Assembly (NCBI RefSeq): GCF_002208135.1 | Contig: NZ_CP021646.1 | Location: 913,501-977,500, forward strand | Reading direction: 5' to 3' | DNA: 64,000 nucleotides | DNA from: Pseudoalteromonas piscicida | GTDB taxonomy: Bacteria > Pseudomonadota > Gammaproteobacteria > Enterobacterales > Alteromonadaceae | Shown: piece by piece, positions 18,883-28,244 of the stretch | How the letters are laid out: the number at the start of each line of letters is the position of its first letter | Position numbering within the stretch: the stretch's first letter is position 1 | Translations under genes and position numbers: made by a program | Notes under the pieces: model-generated | The model's input: the letters and a program-made list of their open reading frames with translations, nothing else | What the model was told of the DNA's origin: nothing | Databases searched by the model: none

Positions 18883-21621
18883 ATGTTGAATAATAAAGTA
18901 AGCAAAGCTGTTCGTTTAGCGATCGCTTTCGGTGCAGCATCAACTGCCGTACTTGCAAGCGCTGCAGTATCAGCTGAAGAAAACACTGAAGAAGTAGAAC
19001 GTATTCAAGTTACTGGTTCAAAGATCAAGCGTATCGCTGCAACGGCACCAACTCCAGTCGTTGTTATCGGTAGAGTAGAGCTTGAAAACGCGGGCGTTAG
19101 TAACGTAAACGACTTCCTATCTGAAATGCCAGCTGCAGAGGTTGGCCTAAGTCCTGAAAACTCTAATAACTATATCTATGCCAACGGTCTAAATACAACT
19201 GACCTTCGTGGTTTGGGTTCTAGTCGTACTCTTGTTCTTGTTAACGGCCGTCGCTTTATCGGTGGTTCTGCTGGTGATAACACTGTAGATTTGAATAACA
19301 TCGCGACTTCAATGATCGAGCGTATTGAAATCTCGACAGGTGGTGCATCAGCGGTATACGGTGCTGATGCGGTAGCTGGTGTTGTTAATATCATTACTCG
19401 TACTTCTTTTGACGGTATTGAGATTGACGCTGCAACAACTCGTCCATTTGAAGGCGGTGGTGAGCAAACTTTTGCTTCACTTGTTTTCGGTAAAGAGTTC
19501 GATGGTGGTGGTTTTATCTTCAACTATGATTTTGCTGACCAAAAACAAATGGCTAAGCGTGATAAATCATGGTGGTATGACAACCCTGTTTCTTCAGTAC
19601 CTAACCCAAATAATACAAGTGGCGATGATGGTATCCCTGCTAATATTCCTTATGAAGGCAAAAAGCACTATGGCTTATATGATGAGTCAAGTGAGTTTTT
19701 CTTGGGTGGTAAACAGTGGACTTTCGATGAAAATCTAGCTCTTCGTGAATTTGACACAGGTAGTGGTTATCTTCCAAGTGACCCAACTGCTTCACTTTAC
19801 CGTTACTACGCAGGTGAATATAGAGATGGCCTAGAAGAAGGCGCTGACGAATTCTTCCGTACACCGCTAACGCGTCATACTTTTAACATTGCGGGTAATT
19901 ATGAGATTAATGATAATCACCGTCTATCTTTTGATACTGTGTATTCATTAAGCTCTGCATTTGGTCAAAGTACACCGGTATTCTGGCGTTCACTAAATAT
20001 CCGTAAAGATAATGCTTTCATTAAGCAAGATCTTCGCGACTTAATGGAAGAAAACGGTGCTGATTCAATCTCTATGCGTCGTTTAAGTAATGACTTTGGT
20101 CCACGTAAGTATGACCAAGAGCGTTCAACATTCCGTGCATCTATTGGTTTAGACGGTTATATCAATGACAACTGGTCATACTCAACTTACTTTCAACACG
20201 GCCGCTTAAAGCAAGATACTAAGTGGTTTGGTGAAGTAATTGAAGAAAACCTATACAACGCACTTGATGCAGTTATGTTTGAAGGTAATGTTGTTTGTGC
20301 CGACAGAAACGATGCTGGTGAGGTAGTCGGTGCGCTTAGTGGTTGTGCTCCTATTAACTTCTTAGGTAGCCCAGAGCATTCAGCAGAAGCAATTGAGTAC
20401 ATTTCTACTGTTGCAACAGCAGAGCATGGTGGAACACAAACAAGCTTTGGCGCAACGGTTACAGGCGATGTGTATGAGTTACCAGCAGGCCCAATCGGCA
20501 CAGCATTTAGCTTTGAATGGCGTCGTGACTCAGCTTATGAAGAGCCAGGCACAGGTATTCGCAAAGGTATTATCTTTGGTAACTCTGGTTTAGCATACTC
20601 AGGTGCACTTAACGTTAAAGAATATGCGGCTGAAGTAATTGTTCCATTGGTAGCTGATCAAGCGTGGGCACAAGAGCTTAATCTAGAGCTTGCATATCGT
20701 TATATGGATTACTCATCAACGGGTGGTGACACCGCATATAAAGTGGGTCTAACTTACCAATTAAATGACGATATCCGTTTCCGTGCAACTGTTGCTGAGT
20801 CTGTACGTGCACCTAACATCGAAGAGCTATACTCTGCGGCAGGTACACAATATAGTTCAGGTCGTTATGACCAATGTGCTGCTAACACGATTCAGAATAC
20901 TGATGAAAAGTATAAAGCAAACGTAATCAAAAACTGTGCTGCAGCAGGTATTCCTGAAGGTTGGATGCCATCTCAGACATGGCGTGATAGCGGTAGTATG
21001 GAAGGTAAGCTAGGTGGCAATAACAACCTTGACAACGAAGTGTCAAAAGATATGGTTGTAGGTTTCGTTTATACACCTACATCACTAGAAGGCTTCGATA
21101 TCACTGTTGATTACTGGAGCTTTGAAATTACCAACGCGATTGAAAACTACGGCTACACAAGTTTAGCTAGAAACTGTTACAGAGCTGATAGCTTAGATAA
21201 TCCTTTCTGTGGTTTCATTACTCGTGATGAAAATCATGAAGTGGTTAGCTTCTTCCAAACTTCTCTAAACGCAGCTGAAGAGAAGAAGAGCGGTGTAGAT
21301 ATCGAGTCTGTATATGATTTCGAAACTAGCTTTGGTGAGTTTGGTGTTAAGCTAACAGCAACTTATGTTGAAAACTATGAAATTAACCAAACTGGTAACC
21401 CAATCGACCTACTTGTGAACACTGGTGAGCAAGATCACATGAGATGGCGCGGTCGCTTGAACACTAGCTATGAGTACGGAGATTTCAGAGCTGTGTTAGT
21501 TGCAAACTACCGTCACAGTGCTGTAAATGACCGTAACGGCTGGAACATCGAGCAACACGATTATAACGATATTCCATCTTATACAACGTTCGATTTATCA
21601 ATGAACTATCGTATACATTGA
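18883..21621 (+). CDS. TonB-dependent receptor (paralogue 2), last strands frameshifted
   Basis: Outer-membrane transporter of the same family as its upstream neighbour. Signal peptide MLNNKVSKAVRLAIAFG, TonB-box-like ERIQVTGSKIKRI, plug with RGLGSSRTLVLVNGRR and GVVNIITRTS, then the barrel. The frame closes early with MNYRIH at 21621. The missing end of the barrel is intact in another frame (20 bases overlap to 21757) and finishes with RRATVGVNIKL, a normal receptor C terminus. Removing one base at about 21616 restores a continuous 957-aa protein. In this form the product would lack its last strands and the terminal signal for BAM assembly. Confidence 0.9.
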   Translation: MLNNKVSKAVRLAIAFGAASTAVLASAAVSAEENTEEVERIQVTGSKIKRIAATAPTPVVVIGRVELENAGVSNVNDFLSEMPAAEVGLSPENSNNYIYANGLNTTDLRGLGSSRTLVLVNGRRFIGGSAGDNTVDLNNIATSMIERIEISTGGASAVYGADAVAGVVNIITRTSFDGIEIDAATTRPFEGGGEQTFASLVFGKEFDGGGFIFNYDFADQKQMAKRDKSWWYDNPVSSVPNPNNTSGDDGIPANIPYEGKKHYGLYDESSEFFLGGKQWTFDENLALREFDTGSGYLPSDPTASLYRYYAGEYRDGLEEGADEFFRTPLTRHTFNIAGNYEINDNHRLSFDTVYSLSSAFGQSTPVFWRSLNIRKDNAFIKQDLRDLMEENGADSISMRRLSNDFGPRKYDQERSTFRASIGLDGYINDNWSYSTYFQHGRLKQDTKWFGEVIEENLYNALDAVMFEGNVVCADRNDAGEVVGALSGCAPINFLGSPEHSAEAIEYISTVATAEHGGTQTSFGATVTGDVYELPAGPIGTAFSFEWRRDSAYEEPGTGIRKGIIFGNSGLAYSGALNVKEYAAEVIVPLVADQAWAQELNLELAYRYMDYSSTGGDTAYKVGLTYQLNDDIRFRATVAESVRAPNIEELYSAAGTQYSSGRYDQCAANTIQNTDEKYKANVIKNCAAAGIPEGWMPSQTWRDSGSMEGKLGGNNNLDNEVSKDMVVGFVYTPTSLEGFDITVDYWSFEITNAIENYGYTSLARNCYRADSLDNPFCGFITRDENHEVVSFFQTSLNAAEEKKSGVDIESVYDFETSFGEFGVKLTATYVENYEINQTGNPIDLLVNTGEQDHMRWRGRLNTSYEYGDFRAVLVANYRHSAVNDRNGWNIEQHDYNDIPSYTTFDLSMNYRIH

Positions 21622-21757
21622 AAATGTAGATCTACGTTTCGGTATTCAAAATATGTTCGACAGAACACCACCTAGACACCCTCTAGCGTTTGAAGACACT
21701 AGCTGGTACGATCCAATCGGTCGTCGCGCTACTGTTGGTGTGAACATCAAGCTATAA
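21620..21757 (+). pseudogene. Displaced C-terminal barrel end of receptor 2
   Basis: A 45-codon stretch in a different frame from the upstream ORF, beginning ENVDLRFGIQNMFDRTPP and ending VGVNIKL, a typical receptor terminus. It joins the ORF above if one base near 21616 is removed. Confidence 0.85.
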
Positions 21758-21770
21758 TTTTTATAGTGAT

Positions 21771-21800
21771 AAAAAGCCGCTCAATGAGCGGCTTTTTTGT
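21771..21800. terminator. Terminator after receptor 2
   Basis: Perfect stem AAAAAGCCGCTCA / TGAGCGGCTTTTT with T run, just after the restored stop codon at 21757. Its position supports the view that the gene really ends there and not at 21621. Confidence 0.85.
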
Positions 21801-21905
21801 TTTTGAAGATTTTCCTGCCTACAAGTAGATGAATTAATTAATTGAGTTGGTTTAATGCGCCATTGTATAAAGCAACATAAAGATCTACCTGTGCTTAACT
21901 ATATA

Positions 21906-22067
21906 ATACCAATTAGTCTTAATACTTGCTCAATTTGAAGGAACAAATCTGACGCTAACTGCGTTAAAAATTTCTCATTTAGAACAACTAAATAGCAAAA
22001 TTTTCGCCTAGTTATCGACAAGATTTTCTCGCCTCAAAATAGATCACTTAATTAAGCTAATTGGTAT
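21906..22067. repeat. Dispersed palindromic-ended repeat, family A, copy 1
   Basis: A 162-bp element with near-perfect inverted ends (ATACCAATTAG plus CTTAAT, with one extra base on one side). The interior carries segments such as TTTTGAGGCGAGAAAATC (on the minus strand) that recur at 50740 in the second copy. It has no coding capacity and sits in the gap between receptor 2 and the helicase gene. Confidence 0.75.
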
Positions 22068-22097
22068 AAGTTATTCGTCATCCAAAAGTCATGTATG

Positions 22098-24434
22098 CTA
22101 ACTTACATCGACGACCTTACTGGCTTTACGATAGCGTATTTTGAAGCCACTCCAGGCTGGCAGTTCCCACCTTTTTGGTGCCTCTTTCCTTGTACCGTTG
22201 ACATGAGTAAGCTCGATTCTTTTTCCTTTAAAGTTATAGTTTACCGCCATAGTCAGCTCAGGAATTGACCATGTTAGCGGAAACTTTTCAATAAATGGTA
22301 TTAACTCCCACGTTTCAACTTCATTGTATAGCAAGTCTTGTTCGCTGATTAGCTCTAGATCGTCATAGCTTTCAATACCAAGAGCCGTTAGCTTCTCACT
22401 TAAAAAGTAGTTGAGTGTGGGTACAAGTTCATCGCGTCCATGGAATTGATAGAACAATGCAGTCTGCTCAATACTAGCTTCTATTTGCTCGGCCAAACCT
22501 GGAAATAGCGTATTATTTTGAATCAGAGATACTAAGGCATAAACAACATTCTCTGGGTTATCAAGACGTTTAGTTTCTCGGCCTAAAACCTCGTCACTGT
22601 AATGCGTAATAAACTCACCCCAAAGCTCATCATTATCAATGTAGGCCGAGTGCAATGTTTGGTTGCCGAGTCCCATTTCAAGTAATTGCTTTTTCGTTAG
22701 TCCTGCATTACACATCGCGAGTGTTTTAGCTTGCTTGGTGCCTTTCCCAGCGAGTGAGAAAGTATCTAATACCAGTAATGCTTCTGCCTCTCCCGAGGCG
22801 CGAGTATGGTTTGAAGGCATGACTTCAGCGAAGCCATTATTAAAACCATTGCGACGGTTTTGCTTATTGATATAAACCCAATGTGGCATTAGCTTAGCTA
22901 ACTCAATGACGAGTTTGTCATGATCAAAACTGGCTGCTTTATCCAAAGGCGGTAGTGCAAATGCTTCACGCAATTGCGTGCTAAATTGCTGTGCTTCTGT
23001 GAGCGCCTCAGGCGTAATATCAATTAATTCTTCGGTTTGTCCTCTCACCACCGCGATAGCGATTTCTATATCAGAGCCTCGAGTAAATCGGTTATTTAAT
23101 CTTGTTAAGCGCTCTACATTATTAGGCAGCTGGTAGACTCGGGCAGGTACAGATAGAAGCGAAATAAGGTCAATAGCAGCTTGGCGCAGCGTGTTTGAAG
23201 CCAATTTATGGATCACATAACCAAACTCAAAATCGACGGGCAGCGGGTATAACTGCTTGCCAAGCGGAGTTGCTATATATTGTTCATTAATGGCTTCTAA
23301 TGCTATAAGCTGCTGTTTAGCTTTACTTAGTGAGCTTTCTGGGAGTGGGTCGATAAAATCGATAGACGAGACGCCCGTTGTTGCGCAGCCCGCCGCAAGT
23401 ACGAGCTCTGCCAAGGATTCTCTTTGTATTTCAGGCGGGGTGCTGTCTATCAATGGCGCATATTGGCCATATAACCGGATACATAATCCTGGTTGTGTGC
23501 GTCCAGCGCGTCCTAGACGTTGCTTTGCTGAATCTCTTGCAATCGCATCTAAGCCTAATACGGTTTTTCCAAGGCGTAAATGAGTACGGCGCTCAAGCCC
23601 TGAGTCAATCACGCAAGTGACATTAGGAATGGTAAGGGAGGTTTCTGCCACATTGGTTGCGAGAATAATTCGACGTGTACTTTGCGCGGTTAATGCGATG
23701 TGCTGAGCCTCTGGGCTGCAGCCACTATATAAGCCAACGGTAGTCGTTGGCAGCGCTTTCACTTTAGCCAAGCTTGCTTGGATCTCCGCCTTGCCAGGTA
23801 AAAAGACTAAAATATCGCCTTGGCAATGTTGCAGTGCATATTGGCAAGCGGCAAAAACTCGTGCATCAAGTTGCTCTTTGTGGGGCATAGATCTTGGCTC
23901 GGGAGCGTGAAAATACTCTTCAACAGGGTAAATAAATCCTTCAGATTCTAAGATAGGAGCATCTAAATACGATGCTAATTTTTGGCTGTTTAATGTCGCC
24001 GAGGTAACGATTAGTTTGTGTGATTGAGCCTGCTTTAAGAGTGCCAATAATAAATCCATGTCCCAGCGTCTTTCATGAAATTCATCCAACATAACGACGC
24101 TGAATTCTGCAAGCTTGCTCTCGAAAAACCACCTTAATGCGACGCCTGGCGTTGCATAAACTACCTGAGTGTCCGGTGAAAACTTACCTTCAAAACGGAT
24201 CGCAAAGCCTATTTTTTGTCCAAGAGAGGAGCCACTTTGCTCCGCGACATATTCAGCCAAAGAGGTACAAGCAATACGTCTAGGCTCAATGACTAATACT
24301 CTGCCATGTTGTGAGGCCCAAAGCGGTAGTTGGGTTGATTTGCCTGAACCTGTTGTGGCACATACAACAATCGCATTTTGTTCGTTTAGTGTTTGAGTAA
24401 ACTGAGGCTGTAAAGATTCAATGGGTAAAGACAT
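22098..24434 (-). CDS. hrpB: DEAH-box ATP-dependent helicase, HrpB-like
   Basis: A 778-aa superfamily 2 DExH helicase, cytoplasmic. Visible are Walker A TTGSGKST (near residue 32), the Q-like ATTGSG context, the DEAH variant DEFHERRWD (motif II), motif III SATLN and motif VI QRLGRAGRTQPG. The N-terminal 450 residues and the winged-helix region match the HrpB family. The C-terminal 130 residues end in KRWELPAWSGFKIRYRKAS and do not show the usual HrpB tail, so it may be a related subfamily and not a strict orthologue. The role of HrpB-type helicases in bacteria is not well defined. Confidence 0.8.
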   Translation of the reverse strand: MSLPIESLQPQFTQTLNEQNAIVVCATTGSGKSTQLPLWASQHGRVLVIEPRRIACTSLAEYVAEQSGSSLGQKIGFAIRFEGKFSPDTQVVYATPGVALRWFFESKLAEFSVVMLDEFHERRWDMDLLLALLKQAQSHKLIVTSATLNSQKLASYLDAPILESEGFIYPVEEYFHAPEPRSMPHKEQLDARVFAACQYALQHCQGDILVFLPGKAEIQASLAKVKALPTTTVGLYSGCSPEAQHIALTAQSTRRIILATNVAETSLTIPNVTCVIDSGLERRTHLRLGKTVLGLDAIARDSAKQRLGRAGRTQPGLCIRLYGQYAPLIDSTPPEIQRESLAELVLAAGCATTGVSSIDFIDPLPESSLSKAKQQLIALEAINEQYIATPLGKQLYPLPVDFEFGYVIHKLASNTLRQAAIDLISLLSVPARVYQLPNNVERLTRLNNRFTRGSDIEIAIAVVRGQTEELIDITPEALTEAQQFSTQLREAFALPPLDKAASFDHDKLVIELAKLMPHWVYINKQNRRNGFNNGFAEVMPSNHTRASGEAEALLVLDTFSLAGKGTKQAKTLAMCNAGLTKKQLLEMGLGNQTLHSAYIDNDELWGEFITHYSDEVLGRETKRLDNPENVVYALVSLIQNNTLFPGLAEQIEASIEQTALFYQFHGRDELVPTLNYFLSEKLTALGIESYDDLELISEQDLLYNEVETWELIPFIEKFPLTWSIPELTMAVNYNFKGKRIELTHVNGTRKEAPKRWELPAWSGFKIRYRKASKVVDVS

Positions 24435-24522
24435 AGCAGTTCATTTGCATTTTTTCGCCATAGTAACAAAGTTTGCTTGAAAAAGCGGGAGCCAGTACCA
24501 ATTAATATTTGATGGATTATTC

Positions 24523-24677
24523 AACCTGAACTCGGAATAAGAAGTTAGGAAACTGATACAAAATACGCCTTCTAACATTATTCAACTCTAGCCAGGTGTT
24601 CTTCTTAATACAAGGCAAATTTGAGCGTCAATAGCTAGCAACTGCTAGAGAACAAGTTATTATTCCTAGTTTAGGTT
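24523..24677. repeat. Palindromic-ended repeat, family B, full copy
   Basis: 155-bp stretch bounded by inverted repeats of 18 bp, AACCTGAACTCGGAATAA at the left and the complement of AACCTAAACTAGGAATAA at the right (two mismatches). It is non-coding and lies just before mtfA. A matching solo end sits at 33744. TACCAATT, seen at other repeat ends, occurs at 24495. Confidence 0.65.
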
Positions 24678-24698
24678 ATTTTATAAAGGCCAAAAGCC

Positions 24699-25529
24699 AT
24701 GATAGAAATAGTGCTTATTATCGGCCTTATTCTATTTGTTTCTCTGTATTGGAACTGGGAAAAAATTCAAAGACTGCGGTGGCAAAGAAAATACCAAGAG
24801 CAAACGCTGAGTGCGTCAGATAAGCAGGTGTTGCTAAAATATATGCCTATCTATCGTAATATGACAGATGCTGATCGCGCACAGTTAGAAAAACATATTG
24901 TGTGGTTTCTTGGCGAAAAACGTGTACTTGGTAGAGATGGGTTAACGGTGTCACGACCAATGACTTTAATTATTGCTGCAGATGCTTGTTTACTGGTACT
25001 TAAGCAAGCTTGGCCACTCTATCCCAATGTCAAAGAAATATTACTGTATCCCAGCAGCTATTATGCGCCACAAACTTCTAGAGATGGTGCTGGTTTGGTT
25101 AGTTTTCACCAAACGGTTCGTCAAGGAGAATCTTGGCCTGGAGGTACTTTAGTGCTGAGTTGGCACGATGTACTTGAGGGAAATCGATTACCCGAGGATG
25201 GTCACAACTTGGTGTTTCATGAGTTCGCCCATCAACTTGACCAACAGACTGGTGCAACAAATGGGACGCCTGCGTTACCTGAAGGAATGAATTACCAAGA
25301 CTGGGGGAGAGTGCTATCAAAGGCCTATCAGCACTTAAAAATGCAGCTGTCTTACAATATGCCTCATGCGATTCATTCTTACGGTGCGACAAACGAAGCG
25401 GAGTTTTTCGCCGTGGTAACAGAAACGTTTATTGAAAAACCCTACGAGCTCAGACAAGAAAACCCAGAGCTATACAATTTGCTGAAAGACTACTATCAGT
25501 TTGAACCGAGAGATTGGCAACGACATTAA
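24699..25529 (+). CDS. mtfA: MtfA family zinc metallopeptidase
   Basis: 276 aa. In E. coli MtfA binds the repressor Mlc (DgsA), releasing control of the glucose phosphotransferase gene, and it has weak aminopeptidase activity. Here the HExxH zinc motif appears as HEFAHQLDQQ near residue 177, with the downstream NEAEFFAVVTE giving the third ligand. An N-terminal hydrophobic stretch (IVLIIGLILFVSLYW) suggests a membrane anchor that E. coli MtfA does not clearly have. The gene is monocistronic, ending at the bidirectional terminator shared with deaD. Confidence 0.85.
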   Translation: MIEIVLIIGLILFVSLYWNWEKIQRLRWQRKYQEQTLSASDKQVLLKYMPIYRNMTDADRAQLEKHIVWFLGEKRVLGRDGLTVSRPMTLIIAADACLLVLKQAWPLYPNVKEILLYPSSYYAPQTSRDGAGLVSFHQTVRQGESWPGGTLVLSWHDVLEGNRLPEDGHNLVFHEFAHQLDQQTGATNGTPALPEGMNYQDWGRVLSKAYQHLKMQLSYNMPHAIHSYGATNEAEFFAVVTETFIEKPYELRQENPELYNLLKDYYQFEPRDWQRH

Positions 25530-25553
25530 TGCATACTTGACGATAGCTAAAAT

Positions 25554-25583
25554 AAAAAAACCGCTCAGTTGAGCGGTTTTTTC
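25554..25583. terminator. Bidirectional terminator between mtfA and deaD
   Basis: Perfect stem AAAAAAACCGCTCA / TGAGCGGTTTTTT serving two convergent genes, with A and T runs on both sides. Confidence 0.85.
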
Positions 25584-25596
25584 TTAAGAACTTCGA

Positions 25597-27420
25597 TTAA
25601 GAAAAGCTAATTTCTTTTCTTTCGCGTTTTTCTCTTCTTTGACCTTCAGGACGACGCTTATCGCCACCACCATTACGTGGGTCTTTAAAGCTACGCTTGC
25701 GGTCTCTTTGCTCTTCGCCTCTGCCCTGACCTTGATCAGCTGGGTGAGTACTCTTAGTCATATTCATAGGACGTTGACAGATGTGAACGCTCTTGAAGTG
25801 ACCAAGCACATCGCTTGGCATGTTCTGCGGTAATTGGACCGTACTGTGTTCATTGAACAGACGGATTTCACCGATGAACTTGCTTGAGATATCCGCTTCG
25901 TTTGCGATAGCACCAACGATGTTCTTAACTTGAACACCATGGTCACGACCCACTTCGATACGATAAGTATCCATTGGACCCGATGCACGGTCACGGCTAC
26001 GAGATTTGCGTTCACCACGCTCGCCACGTTCACCACGGCTACCGTCTCTGTCGCGGCGCTCGCCACGACGGTCGTCACGTTCTCTACGCTCACGCTGTTG
26101 AATTTGAATATCTTCAACTTTCAGCGGCGTTTGTTGCTGAGCAAGACACAACAGCGCTGCTGCTAAGTCTTCTTGGCTCAGCTCTAGCTTTTGAGCAAGT
26201 CCTGATGCCACTTTAGAGAAGAACTCAATGTCTTTGTGCTCTAGCGCTGTAGAGATTTTAGCCTCTAATGCACCAATACGCTTTTCTTCAACTACTTTTG
26301 CACTTGGTAATTCAACCTGTGCAATATCAGAGCGCGTATGACGCATAATGTTCTTAAGTAAGTAACGCTCGTTGTTCTTAACGAACAAGATTGCTTTACC
26401 TTGACGACCAGCACGGCCTGTACGACCGATACGGTGAACATAAGCTTCACAGTCTTGTGGGATATCGTAGTTAACAACGAGGCTTAGACGCTCTACGTCA
26501 AGACCACGTGCGGCAACATCTGTTGCGATAACGATATCAAGTAAGCCGCTCTTAAGACGATCTACTGTGCGCTCACGCGCCTGTTGGTTCATGTCGCCGT
26601 TGAGCGGTGCAGCTGAGAAGCCTTCGCGCTCTAGTAACTCTGCAAGCTGAACAGTGTCGTTACGTGTACGTACGAACACGATAGCACCGTCGTAATCTTC
26701 CGCTTCTAAGAAACGCACGATAGCTTTGTTTTTGTGTGCAGTTGCACGCCAGTAAACTTGCTCGATCGTTGATACTGTAGAGTTTCGCGGAGTGATCTTA
26801 ACTTGTTCAGCGTTGTCTAAATACTTATTACAGATTGATTGGATCTGCTTAGGCATAGTCGCAGAGAACAAACAAGTTTGCTTCTCTTCCGGTGTTTTCT
26901 CCATGATGCTTTCAACATCATCGATAAAGCCCATGCGTAGCATTTCATCTGCTTCATCAAGCACAAGCGCGTTTAGACCAGAAAGGTCAATCGTCTTGCG
27001 GTTGATGTGGTCAATCAAACGACCTGGTGTTGCCACAATAATTTGGGCACCACGGCGTAGAGCACTTAGCTGAATGCCGTAGCTTTGGCCACCATAAAGC
27101 GCCAATACTTCAACGCCTTTAGTATATTTAGCATATTGCTGAAATGCTTCAGCAACTTGAATAGCTAGCTCACGCGTTGGCGTAAGCACAAGGATTTGTG
27201 GTTGTTTAACGGATGCGTCTACTTGGTTTAACAATGGCAGTGCAAATGCTGCCGTTTTACCTGTACCCGTCTGCGCTAGTCCCAGTACGTCTTTTCTTTC
27301 TAGCAATAACGGTATACATTGAGCTTGGATCTCAGAAGGTGTTTTATATCCTTGCTCTTCGACTGCTTTTAAAATTGCAGGTGAAAGGTCTAAAGATTCA
27401 AACGTGACTGGTTCTGACAT
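25597..27420 (-). CDS. deaD: DEAD-box ATP-dependent RNA helicase DeaD/CsdA
   Basis: 607-aa RNA helicase used in cold-shock ribosome assembly and mRNA decay in E. coli. Motifs in order: Q motif YKTPSEIQAQCIPLLL, Walker A AQTGTGKT, VLDEADEML, SATMP, and HRIGRTGRAGR. A C-terminal domain (from about residue 480) carries the DeaD RNA-binding fold (IEVGRDHGVQVKNIVGAIAN) and follows a Arg/Gly/Asp-rich linker. A second basic tail ends RREKRERKEISFS. Monocistronic by its isolation. Confidence 0.93.
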   Translation of the reverse strand: MSEPVTFESLDLSPAILKAVEEQGYKTPSEIQAQCIPLLLERKDVLGLAQTGTGKTAAFALPLLNQVDASVKQPQILVLTPTRELAIQVAEAFQQYAKYTKGVEVLALYGGQSYGIQLSALRRGAQIIVATPGRLIDHINRKTIDLSGLNALVLDEADEMLRMGFIDDVESIMEKTPEEKQTCLFSATMPKQIQSICNKYLDNAEQVKITPRNSTVSTIEQVYWRATAHKNKAIVRFLEAEDYDGAIVFVRTRNDTVQLAELLEREGFSAAPLNGDMNQQARERTVDRLKSGLLDIVIATDVAARGLDVERLSLVVNYDIPQDCEAYVHRIGRTGRAGRQGKAILFVKNNERYLLKNIMRHTRSDIAQVELPSAKVVEEKRIGALEAKISTALEHKDIEFFSKVASGLAQKLELSQEDLAAALLCLAQQQTPLKVEDIQIQQRERRERDDRRGERRDRDGSRGERGERGERKSRSRDRASGPMDTYRIEVGRDHGVQVKNIVGAIANEADISSKFIGEIRLFNEHSTVQLPQNMPSDVLGHFKSVHICQRPMNMTKSTHPADQGQGRGEEQRDRKRSFKDPRNGGGDKRRPEGQRREKRERKEISFS

Positions 27421-27550
27421 TAATGCGCCTCAACTATTTTAAAGAGGCGCGAATTGTACAGGAAAGATAAAACAAAAGCTTGCATAAATTCACACTATTT
27501 TATATGTGCCTGATATTGGTTAAAATTTAATCTGCCCGAGATTGTGGAAT

Positions 27551-27814
27551 TTACTGGTAAAGGCCTAAATTGGCTTTTGCATAGGCTTCGAATTCAGTAA
27601 AACCACCAATATGATCTTGGTCGATAAAAATCTGAGGTACGGTGGGGCAAGGTTTGCCCGCTGACTTTTCAAGGTCGGCTTTGCTCACGCCTTCTTTAAT
27701 GATGTCAACATAGCGAAAATTGAAATCATCACGCTCTTGGGTTAAACGCTCAGCCACTTCTTTTGCACGGACACAAAACGGACAACCTTCACGACCAAAA
27801 ATAACAGTAAACAT
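27551..27814 (-). CDS. grxA: Glutaredoxin 1 (GrxA)
   Basis: An 87-aa cytoplasmic glutaredoxin. The active-site dithiol is in GCPFCVRAKE (CPFC at about residues 11-14), followed by the cis-Pro loop TVPQIF and GGFTEFEAYAKANLG. It is very close to E. coli GrxA, which reduces ribonucleotide reductase and OxyR using glutathione. Upstream on the same strand is the parvulin gene, about 90 bases away. Confidence 0.92.
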   Translation of the reverse strand: MFTVIFGREGCPFCVRAKEVAERLTQERDDFNFRYVDIIKEGVSKADLEKSAGKPCPTVPQIFIDQDHIGGFTEFEAYAKANLGLYQ

Positions 27815-27905
27815 ATTCTTCTCCTCTAAGTGAATAGCTTCAGTATAGAGGATTAATCATGAAGGTAAATTGAATTAAAATGATGAGATTAATTCAAAAA
27901 AGCGA

Positions 27906-28184
27906 TTAACTTCGATAGACGGTTTTGATCAAGTGGAAGCCGAACTTGGTTTTTACTGGGCCGTGCACTTCAAATAACGGCTTTTTGAATACCACATCGT
28001 CAAAGGCCTTCACCATATCCCCTTTGTTGAATTCACCGAGATCACCACCGCGCTTTTTAGAAGGGCAAAGGGAATGTTGTTTTGCCAATTTGCCAAAGTC
28101 AGCACCTTTGGCTAGTTTGGCTTTGATGTCTAAACACTCTTTTTCGGTTTTAACTAATATATGATAGGCGCACGCTTTAGGCAT
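27906..28184 (-). CDS. ppiC: Parvulin-type peptidyl-prolyl isomerase
   Basis: A 92-aa stand-alone parvulin domain with no signal peptide, so cytoplasmic like E. coli PpiC. Family motifs are [28 protein letters not shown] and the terminal [10 protein letters not shown]. It catalyses cis-trans isomerisation of peptidyl-proline bonds. It is flanked by grxA downstream and the TonB-dependent receptor upstream, all on the minus strand. Confidence 0.9.
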   Translation of the reverse strand: MPKACAYHILVKTEKECLDIKAKLAKGADFGKLAKQHSLCPSKKRGGDLGEFNKGDMVKAFDDVVFKKPLFEVHGPVKTKFGFHLIKTVYRS

Positions 28185-28244
28185 GAAGGGACTCTCATTA
28201 TAAAAATAAATGCGATCATGCAGAGCTTGCGCGCCTATGGCAAG

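Noticed and set aside
25930..26216. Plus-strand ORFs over the deaD C terminus (Thr/His/Arg-rich)
   Set aside because: Generated by the repetitive Arg/Gly codons of the deaD linker.
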